A stretch of 13,464 bases of DNA from an uncultured Clostridia bacterium (lineage in GTDB: Bacteria > Bacillota > Clostridia > Christensenellales > Aristaeellaceae): positions 1 through 13,464 of the forward strand of contig CAMKAE010000032.1 of NCBI GenBank assembly GCA_946410395.1, given 5' to 3'. The position numbers and the translations under genes were made by a program. The notes beneath the pieces were generated by a model that was not told the origin of the DNA, ran no database searches, and worked only from the letters and a program-made list of their open reading frames with translations. The stretch's first letter is position 1. Each line of letters opens with the position of its first letter. Shown here in pieces: positions 6,590-13,464 of the stretch.

Positions 6590-9187
6590 TTATGCAATGG
6601 TAAGTCCATCCGGGCCGCAGTCGACCGTCAGCACGTCCCCCGCATGGAGGTCGCCGCTCACGATGCGGCGCGCTACCAGGGTCTCCACATGGGACTGCAG
6701 ATAGCGCTTGAGCGGACGGGCGCCGTAAACAGGGTCGAAGCCCTGATCAATCACATAGGTCAGCGCAGCATCCGTCAGCTTCACACTGAGCTTGCGGTCC
6801 GCCAGGCGCTTGTTGAGGCTGCCCAGCATCAGGTCCACGATCTTCGTGATCTGCTCCCGGGTCAGAGGCTGGTAGGTCACGATCTCGTCGATCCGGTTCA
6901 GGAACTCCGGGCGGAAGTGCTGCTTGAGCAGCAGGTCCACCTGCGCCCTGGCCTCCGGGGTGATGGCGCCGTCGCGGATGCCCTCCAGGATATACTCGCT
7001 GCCCAGGTTGCTGGTCATGATCAGGATCGTGTTCTTGAAGTCCACGGTGCGGCCCTGGCTGTCGGTGATCCGGCCGTCGTCGAGCACCTGCAGCAGCACG
7101 TTGAACACGTCCGGATGCGCCTTCTCCACCTCGTCGAAGAGCACCACGCTGTAGGGATGGCGGCGGACCGCCTCCGTCAGCTGGCCGCCCTCGTCATAGC
7201 CCACGTATCCGGGAGGCGCACCGATGAGCCGCGAGACACTGAACTTCTCCATGTACTCGGACATGTCGATGCGGATCATGTTCTTCTCGTCGTCGAACAG
7301 GGCCTGCGCCAGCGCCTTGGCCAGCTCGGTCTTGCCGACGCCCGTGGGGCCCAGGAAGAGGAAGCTGCCCAGGGGCCGGTTCGGGTCCTGAATGCCGGCG
7401 CGGCTGCGCAGGATGGCCTCGGAGACACGCTTGACCGCCTCATCCTGGCCGATCACGCGCTGATGCAGCGTGTCCTCCAGGTGCAGCAGTTTCTCGCGCT
7501 CGCTCTCCAGCAGCTTGGTCACGGGGATACCGGTCCAGCGCGCGACGATCCGGGCGATCTCGTCGTCGGTCACCTTGTCGTGCAGCAGGCTTTCCTCGCC
7601 CCTGGACTGCTCAGCCAGGGCTTCGGTGTCACGCAGCTCCTTTTCCAGCTTCGGGAGTTCGCCGTATTTCAGCTCCGCGGCCCGGTTCAGGTCGTATACC
7701 CGCTCAGCCTTCTCGATCTCCGCCCGGGTCTGTTCCATCTGCTCCCGGATCCGGCTGACCTTGCCGATCGCGTCCTTCTCGGCCTCCCAGCGGGCCTGCA
7801 TGGCGCCGAAGGTCTCCCGCTGCTCCGCCAGATCCTTGCGGACCTGTGCCAGCCGCTCTGCGGACAGGGCGTCGTCATCCCGCTTCAGGGCGGCTTCTTC
7901 AATCTCCAGCTGCATGATCCGGCGGCGCACGTCGTCCAGTTCGGCCGGCATGGAGTCGATCTCGGTGCGGATCATGGCGCAGGCTTCATCCACCAGGTCG
8001 ATGGCCTTGTCCGGCAGGAAGCGGTCCGTGATGTACCGGTTGGACAGGGTGGCCGCGGCGATCAGCGCGCTGTCCTGAATCTTCACGCCGTGGAAGACCT
8101 CATAGCGCTCCTTCAGGCCCCGCAGGATGGCAATGGTATCCTCAACCGTCGGCTCCTCCACCATCACCGGCTGGAAACGCCGTTCCAAGGCCGCGTCCTT
8201 CTCGATGTACTGCCGGTATTCGTTGAGGGTTGTGGCGCCGATGCAGTGCAGCTCGCCCCGGGCCAGCATGGGCTTGAGGAGGTTGCCGGCGTCCATGGCG
8301 CCCTCCGCCTTGCCGGCGCCCACGATCGTGTGCAGCTCGTCGATGAACAGCAGGATCTTGCCCTCGCTCTTTTTGATCTCCGCCAGAACGGCCTTGAGCC
8401 GCTCCTCAAACTCACCCCGGAACTTGGCGCCGGCGATCAGGCTGCCCATGTCCAGGGAGAATACGGTCTTGTCCTTCAGGCTATCCGGCACGTCGCCGCG
8501 CACGATCCGCTGCGCCAGGCCCTCCACCACGGCCGTCTTGCCCACGCCGGGCTCGCCGATGAGGACCGGGTTGTTCTTCGTCTTCCGGGACAGGATCCGG
8601 ATCACGTTCCGGATCTCCGCGTCCCGGCCGATGACCGGGTCCAGCTTCTGCTTCCGGGCCATGTCCACTAGATCGGTGCCGTACTTTTTCAGGGCGTCAT
8701 AGGTCTCCTCCGGGTTGTCGGACGTCACCCGGGTGGCGCCGCGGACCTCGCTCAGAGCTTTCAGGAAGGCCGCGTCCTGATAACCAATCTTTTCGAGGAT
8801 CCCCTTCATCCTGGCGTTCGGGCGTGCGGCCATGCCCATCCACAGATGCTCGACGGACACATACTCGTCCTTCATCTGTTTGGCCTTGTCGTTGGCCTCG
8901 TTCAGGGCGCGGTCCAGCTCCGGAGAGATATAGATCTTGTCCGCCTCCCGGCCGGGGCCGGAAACCCTGGGTGTGCGCTCGAGCGCGTCCTGTAGGGCCG
9001 CCCGGAGCGCGTCCACCGAAACGCCGGCCTTGGTCAGCAGCTGCGGAATCAGCCCCTGCGCGTCCTCCGTCAGGGCAAAGGCCAGGTGCTCCTGGTCCGC
9101 CTGCATGTGCTGGTATTCCACGGCGACGGCCTGTGCCCGCTGCATGGCCTCAATGGATTTCTGCGTATAATTGTTCATGGCTGCCAT
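6590..9187 (-). CDS. clpB: ATP-dependent disaggregase ClpB (Hsp100)
   Basis: Cytosolic hexameric AAA+ chaperone that threads aggregated proteins through its pore, working with DnaK/DnaJ/GrpE. The 865-residue length is standard. Domains in order are the N-domain (about 6-150), AAA1 with Walker A GEPGVGKT (211-218), Walker B FIDE (281-284), pore loop KFRG (255-258) and ERRF (335-338), the coiled-coil middle domain (about 405-530) that separates ClpB from ClpA, then AAA2 with GPTGVGKT (613-620), pore loop GYVG (660-663) and LFDE (683-686), and the C-terminal domain. Start: ATG at 9187 has GGAAAGGGG (9197-9205) nine bases upstream; an in-frame TTG at 9220 lacks a good site, and the ATG at 9178 is too far from it. 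Pore loop 1 has Phe where Tyr is usual, which keeps the aromatic. A promoter and CtsR-like operator upstream indicate heat-shock control, and a strong terminator follows, so it is monocistronic. Confidence 0.98.
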   Translation of the reverse strand: MAAMNNYTQKSIEAMQRAQAVAVEYQHMQADQEHLAFALTEDAQGLIPQLLTKAGVSVDALRAALQDALERTPRVSGPGREADKIYISPELDRALNEANDKAKQMKDEYVSVEHLWMGMAARPNARMKGILEKIGYQDAAFLKALSEVRGATRVTSDNPEETYDALKKYGTDLVDMARKQKLDPVIGRDAEIRNVIRILSRKTKNNPVLIGEPGVGKTAVVEGLAQRIVRGDVPDSLKDKTVFSLDMGSLIAGAKFRGEFEERLKAVLAEIKKSEGKILLFIDELHTIVGAGKAEGAMDAGNLLKPMLARGELHCIGATTLNEYRQYIEKDAALERRFQPVMVEEPTVEDTIAILRGLKERYEVFHGVKIQDSALIAAATLSNRYITDRFLPDKAIDLVDEACAMIRTEIDSMPAELDDVRRRIMQLEIEEAALKRDDDALSAERLAQVRKDLAEQRETFGAMQARWEAEKDAIGKVSRIREQMEQTRAEIEKAERVYDLNRAAELKYGELPKLEKELRDTEALAEQSRGEESLLHDKVTDDEIARIVARWTGIPVTKLLESEREKLLHLEDTLHQRVIGQDEAVKRVSEAILRSRAGIQDPNRPLGSFLFLGPTGVGKTELAKALAQALFDDEKNMIRIDMSEYMEKFSVSRLIGAPPGYVGYDEGGQLTEAVRRHPYSVVLFDEVEKAHPDVFNVLLQVLDDGRITDSQGRTVDFKNTILIMTSNLGSEYILEGIRDGAITPEARAQVDLLLKQHFRPEFLNRIDEIVTYQPLTREQITKIVDLMLGSLNKRLADRKLSVKLTDAALTYVIDQGFDPVYGARPLKRYLQSHVETLVARRIVSGDLHAGDVLTVDCGPDGLTIA

Positions 9188-9222
9188 AGGGATCAGCCCC
9201 TTTCCGTATCCGTTTCGCAAAG

Positions 9223-9239
9223 TCTGACTTTCTTTGACC
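9223..9239 (-). promoter_or_regulatory. CtsR-like operator upstream of clpB
   Basis: The minus strand reads GGTCAAA-GAA-AGTCAGA, matching the CtsR heptad direct repeat (RGTCAAA-NAN-RGTCAAA) with one mismatch in the second heptad. It sits right after the predicted transcription start, where a bound repressor would block clpB at normal temperature. The ctsR gene itself is not in the window. Confidence 0.8.
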
Positions 9240-9249
9240 TTGCAAGTTC

Positions 9250-9277
9250 ATTGTACACCGATTCGGGATTTTGTCAA
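9250..9277 (-). promoter_or_regulatory. Sigma-A-type promoter of clpB
   Basis: On the minus strand, a perfect TTGACA (9272-9277) and TACAAT (9250-9255) are 16 bases apart, with transcription predicted near 9243. The strong -35 box fits a gene held down by a repressor. Confidence 0.82.
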
Positions 9278-9309
9278 GGGTTTTTCACGGGTTTTTAACA
9301 ATCTCCGGC

Positions 9310-9338
9310 TTGCTTTTTCCCTGCGCATCCGCTATAAT
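9310..9338 (+). promoter_or_regulatory. Sigma-A-type promoter of the pyr operon
   Basis: TTGCTT (9310-9315) and a perfect TATAAT (9333-9338) are separated by 17 bases. The predicted start near 9345 leaves a leader of about 20 bases before pyrC, with the binding site GGAGGG at 9355-9360. It is divergent from the clpB promoter. Confidence 0.8.
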
Positions 9339-9365
9339 GGCACGGACACCGAAAGGAGGGATCCC

Positions 9366-10670
9366 ATGCGGATGCTTTTCACCGGCGGCATGGTCTACAG
9401 CCGTGAGCACGGCAGCCTTCTTCCCTTGGACCTTGTGTCGGAAAACGGTGTCATGGTTTCTTCCGGATCCCGCCCCTCGCATCTGACGGCGGATCGGATC
9501 TTCGATTTGAAAGGGCTTGCTGTTTTTCCCGGTTTCGCGGATGTGCACGTGCATTTCCGCGAGCCGGGTTTTTCATACAAGGAGACCATCGCCGCCGGCA
9601 GCAGGGCCGCCGCACACGGCGGTTACACCACCGTCTGCGCCATGCCGAACCTGAACCCCGTGCCGGACAGCCCTGCGCACCTGGCTGAGGAGGAGGCCAT
9701 CATCCGGCGGGACGCGGTCATCGAAGTCCTCCCCTACGCCGCCATCACGGTCGGACAGAAGGGCGAGGGCGATTTGACCGACATGGCTGCGCTTGCCGGC
9801 CGGGTTGCCGGCTTCTCCGACGACGGCCGCGGCGTGCGGGAAGCCTCCGTCATGCGGGAGGCCATGCGCCGCTGCCGGGAAGCGGACAGCATCATCTCTG
9901 CCCACTGCGAGGACGTCTCCCTGATCCCGCAGGGCGCCGGCATCCACGCCGGCCGCTATGCCGCGCGCCACGCGCTGCCGGGCATCCCCTCGGCCAGCGA
10001 GTACGAGCCCATCCGCCGGGACATCGCCCTGTGCCGGGAGACCGGCTGCCGCTATCATGTGTGCCATGTCAGCACAAAGGAGAGCGTGGCGGCCATCCGG
10101 CAGGCCAAGGCCGAGGGCGTGAACATCACCTGTGAGACCGCGCCGCACTACCTGCTGCTCTGCGAGGACGATCTGCCGGAGGATCCCCACAGCCCCGACG
10201 CCGGCCGCTTCAAGATGAATCCGCCGCTCCGGAGCTGCGAGGACCGCGACGCCCTGCTGCAGGGCCTGCTCGACGGCACCATCGACTGCATCGCCACGGA
10301 TCACGCGCCCCACAGCGCCGAGGAAAAGGCGAAAGGCCTCACCGGCTCCGCCATGGGCATTGTCGGCATTGAGACCGCCTTCCCGCTGCTCTATACACAC
10401 CTGGTGGAGACAGGGCTTGTCCCGCTGTCCGTCCTGATCGACCGCCTGTGCTTCCGGCCCCGGCAGCGTTTCCGCCTCAGGGGCGGGCTGGTCCCGGGGG
10501 AACCGGTTGCCCTGACAGTTTTCGACCTGCACGCCGAGAGCCGGGTCAATCCGGATGATTTCCTCTCTCTGGGCCGCGCGACCCCCTTTGCGGGCTGGCC
10601 GGTCCACGCGGTGTGCAAGCTGACGGTGTGCGGGGACAGGATCGCCTGGAATGCGCTTACGGAGGGATGA
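9366..10670 (+). CDS. pyrC: Dihydroorotase
   Basis: Zinc metalloenzyme of the amidohydrolase superfamily that cyclises N-carbamoyl-aspartate to dihydroorotate, the third step of UMP synthesis. The 434 residues fit the long class I type. Motifs are DVHVHFREPG (59-68, metal ligands), DDGRG (152-156), the HCED metal ligand (180-183), CHVSTKE (233-239), ETAPHY (257-262), KMNPPLR (283-289) and ATDHAPH (310-316, catalytic Asp). The start at ATG 9366 follows AAAGGAGGG; the frame is open upstream, but that extension covers the promoter. It is the first gene of the operon, and its stop at 10668-10670 is one base before pyrK. Confidence 0.97.
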   Translation: MRMLFTGGMVYSREHGSLLPLDLVSENGVMVSSGSRPSHLTADRIFDLKGLAVFPGFADVHVHFREPGFSYKETIAAGSRAAAHGGYTTVCAMPNLNPVPDSPAHLAEEEAIIRRDAVIEVLPYAAITVGQKGEGDLTDMAALAGRVAGFSDDGRGVREASVMREAMRRCREADSIISAHCEDVSLIPQGAGIHAGRYAARHALPGIPSASEYEPIRRDIALCRETGCRYHVCHVSTKESVAAIRQAKAEGVNITCETAPHYLLLCEDDLPEDPHSPDAGRFKMNPPLRSCEDRDALLQGLLDGTIDCIATDHAPHSAEEKAKGLTGSAMGIVGIETAFPLLYTHLVETGLVPLSVLIDRLCFRPRQRFRLRGGLVPGEPVALTVFDLHAESRVNPDDFLSLGRATPFAGWPVHAVCKLTVCGDRIAWNALTEG

Positions 10671-10671
10671 C

Positions 10672-11400
10672 ATGCGCTTTGAAATCACGGAAAACGAACC
10701 CCTGACCGACGCCGTGTGGGACCTGCGCCTGACCGGCGACACCGGGGCGATAACGCGCCCCGGACAGTTCGTGCAGGTCGCGCTGCCGGGCTTCTACCTG
10801 CGGCGGCCGATCTCGGTCTGTGCATGGGGACCGGCTTCCCTGCGGCTGGTCTACAAGGTGCTGGGGCAGGGAACGGAGGCCATGACACATCTGCAGCCCG
10901 GAGACGCGCTGGACCTGCTGACCGGGCTCGGCAACGGCTTTGATCCGGCAGTTCTGGGCGATTCGCCGCTGCTGGTGGGCGGCGGCGTGGGACTGCCGCC
11001 GCTGCTGGGGCTGGCGGAAGCCCTGCTTCGGGCCGGCAAAACGCCGCAGGTGCTGGCGGGCTTCAACCGGGCGGAGGAGGTCTTCCTGACGGAGGACTTC
11101 CGCGCGCTGGGCATTCCGGTTGTCATCACCACGCTTGACGGCTCGCTCGGCCTGAAGGGTCTGGTGACCGACGCGCTGCCCTCCCTGCGCTTTGACAGCC
11201 TTGCCGCCTGCGGACCGCTGCCCATGCTGAAAGCGCTCCACCGCGCGGTGCAGGGTGTGCCCGCGCTGTACAGCCTCGAGGAGCGCATGGGCTGCGGCTT
11301 CGGCGCCTGCATGGGCTGCAGCATCGAGACCGCGTCCGGCCCGGCCCGGGTGTGCAGGGAAGGGCCGGTTTTCCGGGGAGAGGAGTTGATGTGGGCATGA
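10672..11400 (+). CDS. pyrK: Dihydroorotate dehydrogenase B, electron-transfer subunit
   Basis: Passes electrons from PyrD's FMN through a [2Fe-2S] cluster and FAD to NAD+, making PyrD a class 1B enzyme. The 242-residue protein shows the ferredoxin-reductase-like FAD motif RRPISVC (44-50), the nucleotide-binding GGGVGLPPL (103-111), and the cluster ligands C208, C213, C216 and C228 (C-x4-C-x2-C-x11-C). The start at ATG 10672 has GGAGG (10661-10665) six bases upstream; the ATG at 10667 is too close to it. One base separates it from pyrC, and its stop overlaps the pyrD start by four bases (ATGA), pointing to translational coupling of the two subunits. Confidence 0.96.
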   Translation: MRFEITENEPLTDAVWDLRLTGDTGAITRPGQFVQVALPGFYLRRPISVCAWGPASLRLVYKVLGQGTEAMTHLQPGDALDLLTGLGNGFDPAVLGDSPLLVGGGVGLPPLLGLAEALLRAGKTPQVLAGFNRAEEVFLTEDFRALGIPVVITTLDGSLGLKGLVTDALPSLRFDSLAACGPLPMLKALHRAVQGVPALYSLEERMGCGFGACMGCSIETASGPARVCREGPVFRGEELMWA

Positions 11401-12302
11401 AGGACCTGTCGGTAACCCTGTCCGGCGTCACGCTGAAAAACCCGGTGATCCCCGCCAGCGGCACCTTCGGCTTCGGGCAGGAGTTCGCCGGATGGTACGA
11501 CCTCAACCTGCTGGGGAGCATCTCCTTCAAGGGGACGACCGGGGAGGCCCGCTTCGGCAACCCGACGCCCCGGATCGCGGAATGCCCCGCCGGCATGCTC
11601 AACAGCGTCGGCCTTCAAAACCCTGGCGTCGATCATGTGATCTCGGAAGAGCTGCCCGCCATGCGGAAACTGTTCTCCGGGCCGCTGATCGCCAACATCA
11701 GCGGGTTCTCCGTGGACGAGTATGTGCGCTGCGCACAGCTGCTGACCCGGGAAGAGCAGGTGGAGATCCTGGAGATCAACATTTCCTGCCCCAACGTGCG
11801 CCACGGCGGCATGGCCTTCGGCACCGACCCGGCCGCGGCGGCGGAGGTCACGCGGGCGGTGAAGGCCGTGGCCACCAAGCCCGTCTACATGAAGCTCTCC
11901 CCCAACGTCACCGACATCACCGCCATCGCTCGAGCCTGCGAGGAGGCCGGCGCCGACGGGCTGTCCCTGATCAACACCCTGCTGGGCATGCGGATTGACC
12001 TGAACCGCCGCAAACCGGTGCTGGCCAACGTCATGGGCGGCTACTCCGGCCCGGGCATCTTCCCGGTGGCCCTGCGGATGGTATACCAGGTCACCGGCGC
12101 CGTTTCGATCCCCGTCATCGGCATGGGCGGCGTCAGCACGGCCCGCGACGTCATCGAGATGATGATGGCCGGCGCCAAGGCGGTCCAGGTGGGCGCCGCC
12201 AACCTCGTCGACCCAATGGCCTGCCCGAACATCATCGTCCGCCTGCCCGAGGAGATGGACCGCCTCGGGATTCACTCCCTGCGTGAAATCACCCGCGTCT
12301 GA
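11397..12302 (+). CDS. pyrD: Dihydroorotate dehydrogenase B, catalytic subunit
   Basis: FMN-dependent TIM-barrel enzyme oxidising dihydroorotate to orotate, paired with PyrK to use NAD+. The 301 residues match the class 1B catalytic subunit. Motifs are KNPVIPASGTFGFG (14-27), GSISFKGTT (40-48, with Lys45), NSVGLQNPG (69-77), NISCPN (128-133, where Cys131 is the class 1 catalytic base), KLSPN (166-170), INT (192-194) and GMGGV...GAKAVQVG (242-266, FMN phosphate binding). The start is most likely ATG 11397. GTG 11391, two codons upstream and closer to AGGAG (11381-11385), is an alternative that would add only two residues. Confidence 0.97.
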   Translation: MKDLSVTLSGVTLKNPVIPASGTFGFGQEFAGWYDLNLLGSISFKGTTGEARFGNPTPRIAECPAGMLNSVGLQNPGVDHVISEELPAMRKLFSGPLIANISGFSVDEYVRCAQLLTREEQVEILEINISCPNVRHGGMAFGTDPAAAAEVTRAVKAVATKPVYMKLSPNVTDITAIARACEEAGADGLSLINTLLGMRIDLNRRKPVLANVMGGYSGPGIFPVALRMVYQVTGAVSIPVIGMGGVSTARDVIEMMMAGAKAVQVGAANLVDPMACPNIIVRLPEEMDRLGIHSLREITRV

Positions 12303-12316
12303 CAGGAGGTATGGAT

Positions 12317-13024
12317 ATGCCAAAGGATGTCATCATCGCCCTGGACTTCGAGAACCGCGAGAAAACCCTGGCCTTCCTGGACCGCTTCACCGCCGCCAAG
12401 CCCTATGTCAAGATCGGCATGGAGCTCTTCTACGCCGAGGGGCCGGACATCGTCCGGGAGATCAAGCGCCGCGGACACAGGATCTTCCTGGATCTGAAGC
12501 TCCACGACATTCCCAACACTGTCAAAAAAGCCATGAAGGTCCTCTCGGGGCTGGACGTGGACATGACCAACCTCCACGCGGCGGGCACCATCGCCATGAT
12601 GGAGGCCGCAAAGGAGGGCCTGACAAAGCCCGACGGCACCTGCGCGACCCTGCTGGCGGTGACCCAGCTGACCTCGACGGACGAGGCCCGGATGCGCGAG
12701 GAGCTGCTGATCGACGCGACCATGCAGGACACCGTGAAGCACTACGCGCAGAACGCGCAGAAAGCGGGCCTCTCCGGCGTCGTGTGCTCCCCGCTGGAGG
12801 CCGCTCTGGTCAAGGAAGCCTGCGGCCCGGATTTCCTGACCGTCACGCCGGGCATCCGCTTTGCGGACGCGGCCGCGGACGACCAACGCCGGGTCATGAC
12901 CCCCGCCAAGGCCCGGGAGGCCGGCAGCGATTACATCGTGGTGGGCCGTCCCATCACGGCCGCGCCGGATCCCGTCGCCGCCTGGGAGCGCTGTGTGAAC
13001 GAATTCGTGAAAGGAGAAGCGTGA
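12317..13024 (+). CDS. pyrF: Orotidine 5'-phosphate decarboxylase
   Basis: Decarboxylates OMP to UMP, the last step of de novo pyrimidine synthesis, without a cofactor. The 235 residues are standard. The catalytic DLKLHD (59-64) provides the Asp-Lys-Asp array; IALDF (7-11), MTNLHAAG (83-90), TPGIR (177-181) and VVGRPIT (208-214, phosphate binding) complete the barrel. Two in-frame ATGs exist, at 12311 and 12317. AGGAGG at 12304-12309 is one base from the first and seven from the second, so the second is used. It follows pyrD by 14 bases and pyrE starts one base after its stop. Confidence 0.97.
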   Translation: MPKDVIIALDFENREKTLAFLDRFTAAKPYVKIGMELFYAEGPDIVREIKRRGHRIFLDLKLHDIPNTVKKAMKVLSGLDVDMTNLHAAGTIAMMEAAKEGLTKPDGTCATLLAVTQLTSTDEARMREELLIDATMQDTVKHYAQNAQKAGLSGVVCSPLEAALVKEACGPDFLTVTPGIRFADAAADDQRRVMTPAKAREAGSDYIVVGRPITAAPDPVAAWERCVNEFVKGEA

Positions 13025-13025
13025 C

Positions 13026-13464
13026 ATGCTCAAAGAACAAATCGCCCGTGACCTGCTCTCCATCGGCGCCGTCTTTTTGCGGCCCGATCAGCCCTTCACC
13101 TGGGCCAGCGGCATCAAGAGCCCCATCTACTGCGACAACCGCCTGACCCTTACGGCCCCGGAGGTCCGCACCCATGTGGAAGAGGGGCTGGCCACACTGA
13201 TCCGGGAGTACTTCCCGGATGTCCAGGTGCTCGAGGGCACCAGCACCGCCGGCATCGCACACGCCGCCATCACGGCCCATCTGATGGGACTGCCCATGGG
13301 CTATGTGCGCTCCGGTCACAAGGACCACGGCCGCGGCAACCAGATCGAGGGCCGGCTAGAGCCCGGCACAAAGGTCGTGGTGGTCGAGGACCTGATTTCC
13401 ACCGGCGGCTCGGTGCTGGAAGTCGTGGATGTGCTGCGGGAGGCCGGCGCGCAGGTGCTGGGCA
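13026..13464 (+). CDS. pyrE: Orotate phosphoribosyltransferase (3' end outside window)
   Basis: Joins orotate and PRPP to give OMP, the substrate of PyrF. The first 146 codons are present; the family is usually 200-230 residues. Visible features are FTWASGIKSPIYCDNR (24-39), EGTSTAGIAHAA (70-81), the flexible catalytic loop YVRSGHKDHGRGN (93-105, with Lys99) and the PRPP-binding motif VVVVEDLISTGGS (117-129). The ATG start has GGAG (13013-13016) nine bases upstream, inside the end of pyrF. No frameshift is seen. Confidence 0.97.
   Translation, partial: MLKEQIARDLLSIGAVFLRPDQPFTWASGIKSPIYCDNRLTLTAPEVRTHVEEGLATLIREYFPDVQVLEGTSTAGIAHAAITAHLMGLPMGYVRSGHKDHGRGNQIEGRLEPGTKVVVVEDLISTGGSVLEVVDVLREAGAQVLG

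Noticed and set aside
6119..8671. An 850-codon open frame on the plus strand opposite clpB
   Set aside because: It lies wholly antisense to an unmistakable clpB. Its product is rich in His, Gln, Leu and Asp, as expected from the complement of GC-rich codons, and shows no domain pattern.
9188..9365. A CIRCE/HrcA element in front of clpB
   Set aside because: The TTAGCACTC-N9-GAGTGCTAA inverted repeat is absent; the direct repeat present fits CtsR instead.
9573..12323. Long minus-strand open frames opposite pyrC, pyrK and pyrD
   Set aside because: These are shadows of high-GC genes on the other strand, low in recognisable motifs and without a promoter or ribosome binding site.

Overview
This looks like a chromosomal segment of a GC-rich member of the Bacillota, most likely the class Clostridia. 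The evidence is a pyrK-pyrD pair (the NAD-linked class 1B dihydroorotate dehydrogenase typical of this group), a clpB gene preceded by a CtsR-type operator, strong GGAGG ribosome binding sites, and SH3-like and FMN-binding secreted proteins in styles common in gut Clostridia. The genus cannot be fixed from the sequence alone. I see no insertion sequence, phage gene, tRNA, rRNA or CRISPR array.

Left part, minus strand (1-3336). A promoter at 3308-3336 reads leftward into apbE (3221-2232), a secreted FAD:protein FMN transferase. After 42 bases comes a large membrane-anchored protein (2189 to beyond base 1) with at least five FMN-binding domains in tandem. ApbE attaches FMN covalently to the threonine of the [S/T]GAT motif in such domains. 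Four intact motifs are visible, and the fifth domain is cut by the window edge before its motif. Enzyme and multi-site substrate therefore sit in one probable operon, which looks like an extracytoplasmic flavin-based electron-transfer module. This is the most interesting part of the window.

Middle part, minus strand (3360-6493). A second unit has its own promoter (6465-6493) and ends at a rho-independent terminator (3360-3386). It encodes a TetM/EF-G-like translational GTPase (6439-4484, TTG start) that is divergent from true tetracycline-resistance proteins, then a secreted SH3-like-domain protein (4432-3398).

Right-middle, minus strand (6543-9277). clpB (9187-6590) is a single-gene unit with its own promoter, a CtsR-like operator just downstream of the predicted transcription start, and a strong terminator with an 11-bp perfect stem.

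Right part, plus strand (9310-13464). A divergent promoter drives the de novo pyrimidine operon pyrC-pyrK-pyrD-pyrF-pyrE, tightly packed (4-base overlap or gaps of 1-14 bases); pyrE runs off the window. PyrC makes dihydroorotate, PyrD and PyrK oxidise it to orotate with NAD+, PyrE makes OMP and PyrF decarboxylates it to UMP. The leader is only about 20 bases, so no PyrR attenuator fits. There is no stretch over 300 bases without a gene.
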